From Laccaria trichodermophora (lineage: Eukaryota > Basidiomycota > Agaricomycetes > Agaricales > Hydnangiaceae): DNA of 64,000 nucleotides. The notes under the pieces were generated by a model that had not been told where the DNA came from, did no database searches, and saw only the letters and a list, made by a program, of their open reading frames with translations. Positions 60,759-64,000 of the stretch are shown here, piece by piece. Numbering within the stretch: position 1 is the stretch's first letter; every line of letters starts with the position of its first letter. The stretch spans positions 124,001 to 188,000 of the forward strand of contig JACTVC010000022.1 in the NCBI GenBank assembly GCA_018417955.1, given 5' to 3'. The translations under genes were made by a program, and so were the position numbers.

Positions 60759-60896
60759 CTTACAATAGGATGTCTTTTTGAGAAAATTGTGTGCCATTGT
60801 TAGCGTGCTCGATAGAGAATTAGGTGTACGAGGATCATTTCATAGCATCAGAAAAGAAGGTCAATAAGAATTGATGTTTATTACCAACTTTGCGTA

Positions 60897-61005
60897 GCTC
60901 GGTAGCGTAATTAGTGGTGGTCGCATGCGTAGCTTTGCTTGCGTGGTGCTCTGGTGGAATGCACGCACCTTACGTCAAAGCCTCGTTCGAATCGAGGACT
61001 GAGTT
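60897..61005 (+). ncRNA. tRNA-like element, class beta, copy 3
   Basis: GCTCGGT start; four extra bases split the A-box-like region (GCGTAATTAGTGG). Insert with ATGCGT...ACGCAC as in other beta copies; B box GTTCGAATC intact. A T-run follows about 28 nt downstream. Confidence 0.6.
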
Positions 61006-61160
61006 GTGCCACATTTGGCTGAGTTCCTTTTTAAAAAATTGTGTACATAGCAAAACACATAGGTGATATAACAGAAAAAAAAGTGAGGATTCCGAGGAAG
61101 GTTTCACAGAACGAGACAAAGAAGTCGATAAAAATTGTTATTATTACTAACATCGCATAT

Positions 61161-61236
61161 ACCGGTAGCGTAGTGGTCATCGCTTGCGAAGTGAATTTTC
61201 AAAGCATGGCACTTCAATGCAAAGCCTCGTTCGAAC
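61161..61236 (+). ncRNA. tRNA-like element, class gamma, copy 3, truncated
   Basis: TACCGGT start, TAGCGTAGTGG and the gamma insert (CACTTCAATGCAA) are present. The sequence diverges in the middle of the T arm after GTTCGAAC, losing the 3' acceptor half. Confidence 0.55.
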
Positions 61237-61482
61237 TTGCGGTTGCGGCCAGTGCTGCGCATGGCGGATACGAGTCCACATTTTTATTTATTTTATTTTT
61301 CTAAATATATAATCCTTGTATAATCCCCATTATTGTTCATTTACTTGTTCGCGCTGCTGTTTAGTGTAGGCACATATTTTTTCTAAGCACTGATGTTGTA
61401 GTAACAATGATGATAATTGCGATTTGACTGTATGATGTAGCATGCTCAAGATATTGTAAATGGTAAGTACTTTGAAGATCGG

Positions 61483-62587
61483 TCAGGCGAAATAACGACG
61501 GAGGTGATTTTTAAGGACCAGGATCTCCATCTGAGTCATTCCGACTTCTCCCTTATCAGATACAGCCTTCAGAGAGTTTTTGACCTCTTTGTCTTCCCAT
61601 TCATTGGCAATCGATAATAGGGCTGCGCACCGTCCGTCTGACGGACACGGTCGTCTAATCGACGGGCGTTGACAGGGGCGGTTCAACCAGCAACCGTCCG
61701 TCTGGGTCACCTAAGCAGAAGCAAACGGAGACGGACTGATATAAAACGGCCGTCAACGGATGTAGACGGATGTCAATTGTATTGACGTCGACAAATTTCA
61801 GTGATACATAGAATAAATGATCAATAAATGATATTACAAAGGTATTAAAAACATTTGTTACTATCTAGTAGTGTAGGGCGGCATTTGTCTGTGCGCGTGT
61901 TGTCTCTTAGCGAACATCAGACAGGATTGAGACTAGCACAATATACCTACCTACTATGGTCCACGATGAGATCGATTTTTCGGTCTTGATGAGCGCTTTT
62001 GCTGAAAATTTTCATTCCTAGTGATAATCAGAAATAATAATGATAATTACATATGTATTCAAAAATTTTAAAACCAACAGGGGCTGCACGTAAATGAAGA
62101 CATATTTGAAGGAGGTTTCAGAAAAAAAGTTCATGGGGTACGTGGGGTTGCAAGGCGATAGCGGCCTTGGTGCAATTCTCATTTCAGACTCCGCACATAC
62201 GGTGACGCCCGTCAACCCCGTTAACGCCCGTCACTCAACGGAAACAGACGGCCTTTCCCCGTACGTCAGGAGACTTGCGACAGGCCCAGACGGTACGGTG
62301 ACGGTGCCCGTCTGACGGACCCGTCTATCCGTCTAAGACGGACACGGCGAGCAGCCCTAATCGATAACAATTGTCTGTTTTTGCAGCCATATTCGATGAA
62401 ATGGTGGAAATATTGGGACATATCATCGGGGGTACACGTTTCGACTCGGAGGAAATGCCTTAATTCTGCAGTTTCTCTTTCTAGCTTTGCGAGGATGTCC
62501 GTGGGTGATTCACTTCGAAGAGTATGAGCTGCATTGTGGTTTGGTTGAGTTGCAACAGGATCGTGCCCCGCCGCGGTTACCTGTCAT
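61483..62587 (-). pseudogene. Small hypothetical gene interrupted by a hAT-type element
   Basis: Minus strand. Exon 1 is ATGACAG. A 53-bp GT-AG intron leads to AHTLRSESPTDILAKLERET, AELRHFLRVETCTPDDMSQY, FHHFIEYGCKNRQLL, then the element, then SIANEWEDKEVKNSLKAVSD, KGEVGMTQMEILVLKNHLRR and YFA. Without the insert it is one open frame of about 107 codons. The N-terminal part looks like a short coiled coil. Family unknown. It diverges from the gene starting at 62701 across a 113-bp shared upstream region. Confidence 0.6.
61618..62359. mobile_element. hAT-type non-autonomous element
   Basis: A 742-bp element with ends TAGGGCTGCGCACCG and (reverse complement) TAGGGCTGCTCGCCG, flanked by the exact 8-bp duplication ATCGATAA (61610-61617 and 62360-62367). 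Subterminal regions are packed with GACGG/CCGTC motifs on both strands. No transposase frame. Confidence 0.9.
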
Positions 62588-62700
62588 GTGTACAGTGTTA
62601 AGTTTGGCTGTTTAACTGGCTGTACAGAATGAAAATAAAACTGCTGGCTTTCAGCTTGTAACGATGAAAATTTAAATATTACTTAATCAATCCTGCCCAC

Positions 62701-63484
62701 CATGAATCTCAATACTGAAAAGCTGCATGAAGATGTCCTCGATTCAATAGAGTTTATATCAAAAAGAAAATTGGAATTTGACTGGAAAACGTTAAAAAGA
62801 GCCATGAACGACATCGACAAAGTGATCAATACCTACCAACGTACAGACTACAAGGTAATGGATGAACTGTGCAACGTTTAGAGTAAGTCAACAAAGGTTC
62901 TGCAGAAACAATGAACAATAACTATAAATTGTCGATCAGCTGCTCAAGCGTTATGCGAGAACGAAACAACCAGACTTGAACATTTACGCAATGTCATGTA
63001 CTGTACTAATCCAATCAATTCGTCGGTCACGCGTCACACGGGGTCCAAAATCGACGAAATTCTAAGCGGTCACAGGTCACAGGAGCCACCGACGAAACCA
63101 CCAGGTCAGTCAGAAAAGGAGCAAAATTGGGGTCTTTTTTTGTTAGAAATCGATTTTTTCGCCCTCTACGTCTCTCTAGCAAAGTTCTCTGAACTATTTT
63201 AAATTATCTATGGACAGAGGCTACTCCGACATTTCGACGAGAATTTCCGGCAGTCACACCTTCCCCGGTGACGCGACGAAACCAAAATTTCGTCGCGTCG
63301 GTCACAGGTCACAGAGTGCGACGAATTGATTGGATTAGTACAGTATTCAAAACTAGTGAGGAAAGCAAAGATGGTTTCAAAACGATATGTCATAGCCAGG
63401 GACATGTGGAGAGATGCTATTGTGAAGCTAGAAGTCTTGAGCGCACACATGAAAGAAATTTATGGCGAGTTTACGAAGAAATAA
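62701..63484 (+). pseudogene. Small coiled-coil hypothetical gene interrupted by a mariner-type MITE
   Basis: Starts MNLNTEKLHEDVLDSIEFIS and KRKLEFDWKTLKRAMNDIDK. A GT-AG intron (one donor choice is TACCAAC|gtacag, acceptor gatcag near 62940) leads to AQALCENETTRLEHLRNVM, where the MITE sits. It continues YSKLVRKAKMVSKRYVIARD, MWRDAIVKLEVLSAHMKEIY, GEFTKK. Another frame continues RVYEEIRAVQNNIDDDKEFM to a stop at 63558, so the 3' end may be frameshifted. No family recognised. Confidence 0.45.
63001..63343. mobile_element. Tc1/mariner-type MITE
   Basis: A 343-bp element with 25-bp matching inverted ends (CTGTACTAATCCAATCAATT and onward) and TA duplication at both sides (62999-63000 and 63344-63345). 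Internal GGTCACAGGTCACAG occurs near each end. No coding capacity. Confidence 0.88.
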
Positions 63485-63850
63485 GAGCGGTGCAAAACAA
63501 CATAGATGACGACAAAGAATTTATGTCAAACATCGCCGAGTTTGTTACAGAAGATTAAAAATGTATAATGTATGTTTAAGTAGTTCACGGTACGGCAGTC
63601 TTCTATTCTATCAAGCAACATGCATACGACACAGGAAGAAAAGAAATGTGAATAGGAAGAAATGTGACGTACGGTGAATGGGAAGCGTTTACGTAAACGT
63701 TTCCTGTTTCAAGTCGAAGGGTGCATTCTTCAAGTGGTGTTTCTTATTAAGGCATATCTGATCTTCCCACGGCTACAATCATGATGGGATTTTGGAATAC
63801 GTGTTCGCGCCAGCTCTTTTGTGATTATATACGATTCCCCCTTTTGGGTG

Positions 63851-63873
63851 GACTCGTAATCGGGGACTGAGAT
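63851..63873 (+). ncRNA. tRNA-like element, class gamma, 3' fragment
   Basis: CTCGTAATCGGGGACTGAGA matches the T arm and acceptor end of gamma copies. The DNA that follows to the window edge (GAACAGGCGGGTGGAAAA ... GAGCGACGAAG) matches that after gamma copy 2, so another repeat unit starts here. Confidence 0.5.
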
Positions 63874-64000
63874 ATAAAAGGTAACTTAATATTCATTTTT
63901 CTTACATTGTAAATTCAAGGGGAACAGGCGGGTGGAAAACTCGAGTATACTGCCACTGCGTGAATGCTCCAAAAACAGTTGAGCGACGAAGTTTTAAAGG

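Noticed and set aside
55824..61236. Calling the nine tRNA-like elements ordinary tRNA genes
   Set aside because: Only one base separates acceptor and D stems, no consistent anticodon loop with T33 can be placed, and inserts differ wholly between classes.
1..64000. CRISPR array, prophage or bacterial operon structure
   Set aside because: Spliceosomal introns, intron-bearing tRNAs and fungal families throughout; no regularly spaced direct repeats with unique spacers.

Overview
The window is nuclear DNA of a basidiomycete, most likely a mushroom-forming Agaricomycete. The evidence is that genes are split by many 45-70 bp GT-AG introns, the tRNA genes carry introns, and most recognisable proteins belong to families I know mainly from mushrooms: I66 protease inhibitor, DUF6533 membrane protein, DUF6697, DUF7330, Hsp70-12-like ATPase, fungal single-domain integrase, PL14 lyase and TPR-CHAT. 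All family calls are from memory of sequence patterns; no search was run.

Layout. 0.2-4 kb: two tandem I66 inhibitor copies, with a non-autonomous DNA element (9-bp target duplication) between them. 5.7-10.2 kb: a duplicated DUF6533-like membrane gene, the second copy decayed. 10.9-14.7 kb: two minus-strand genes with N-terminal coiled coils, one DUF6697-like. 14.9-40.5 kb: a DUF7330 + Hsp70-like pair present three times in different states. Copy 1 has a start-lost, truncated DUF7330 and an Hsp70-like gene split by a transposon. Copy 2 is intact, with a SIRT5-like sirtuin between the two genes. Copy 3 is degraded. Between them lie a tRNA-Gln gene, a conserved basidiomycete gene with a CIIC C-terminus and an F-box gene.

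40.5-44.4 kb is repeat-rich with no clear gene. 44.5-50.8 kb is a large minus-strand TPR-CHAT gene with about 17 repeats of 45 residues and, toward its 5' end, three tandem copies of a phase-0 exon triplet. A decayed integrase-type element, an intronless hypothetical gene and a PL14 polysaccharide lyase gene follow.

55.1-64 kb is the most unusual part. Two tRNA-Ala(AGC) loci (one split by a hAT-like element) are followed by a tandemly amplified set of tRNA-like elements. These have acceptor, D and T arms and pol III A/B-box-like sequences, but the anticodon arm is replaced by long hairpins of different sequence. Nine elements fall into three classes repeated in the order alpha-beta-gamma, and a tenth fragment at the right edge suggests the array continues. 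Two small genes near 61.5-63.5 kb are each interrupted by a different short DNA transposon.

Overall this looks like a young, repeat-driven accessory region. Five short inverted-repeat elements have recognisable target duplications, and four of them lie inside a gene.
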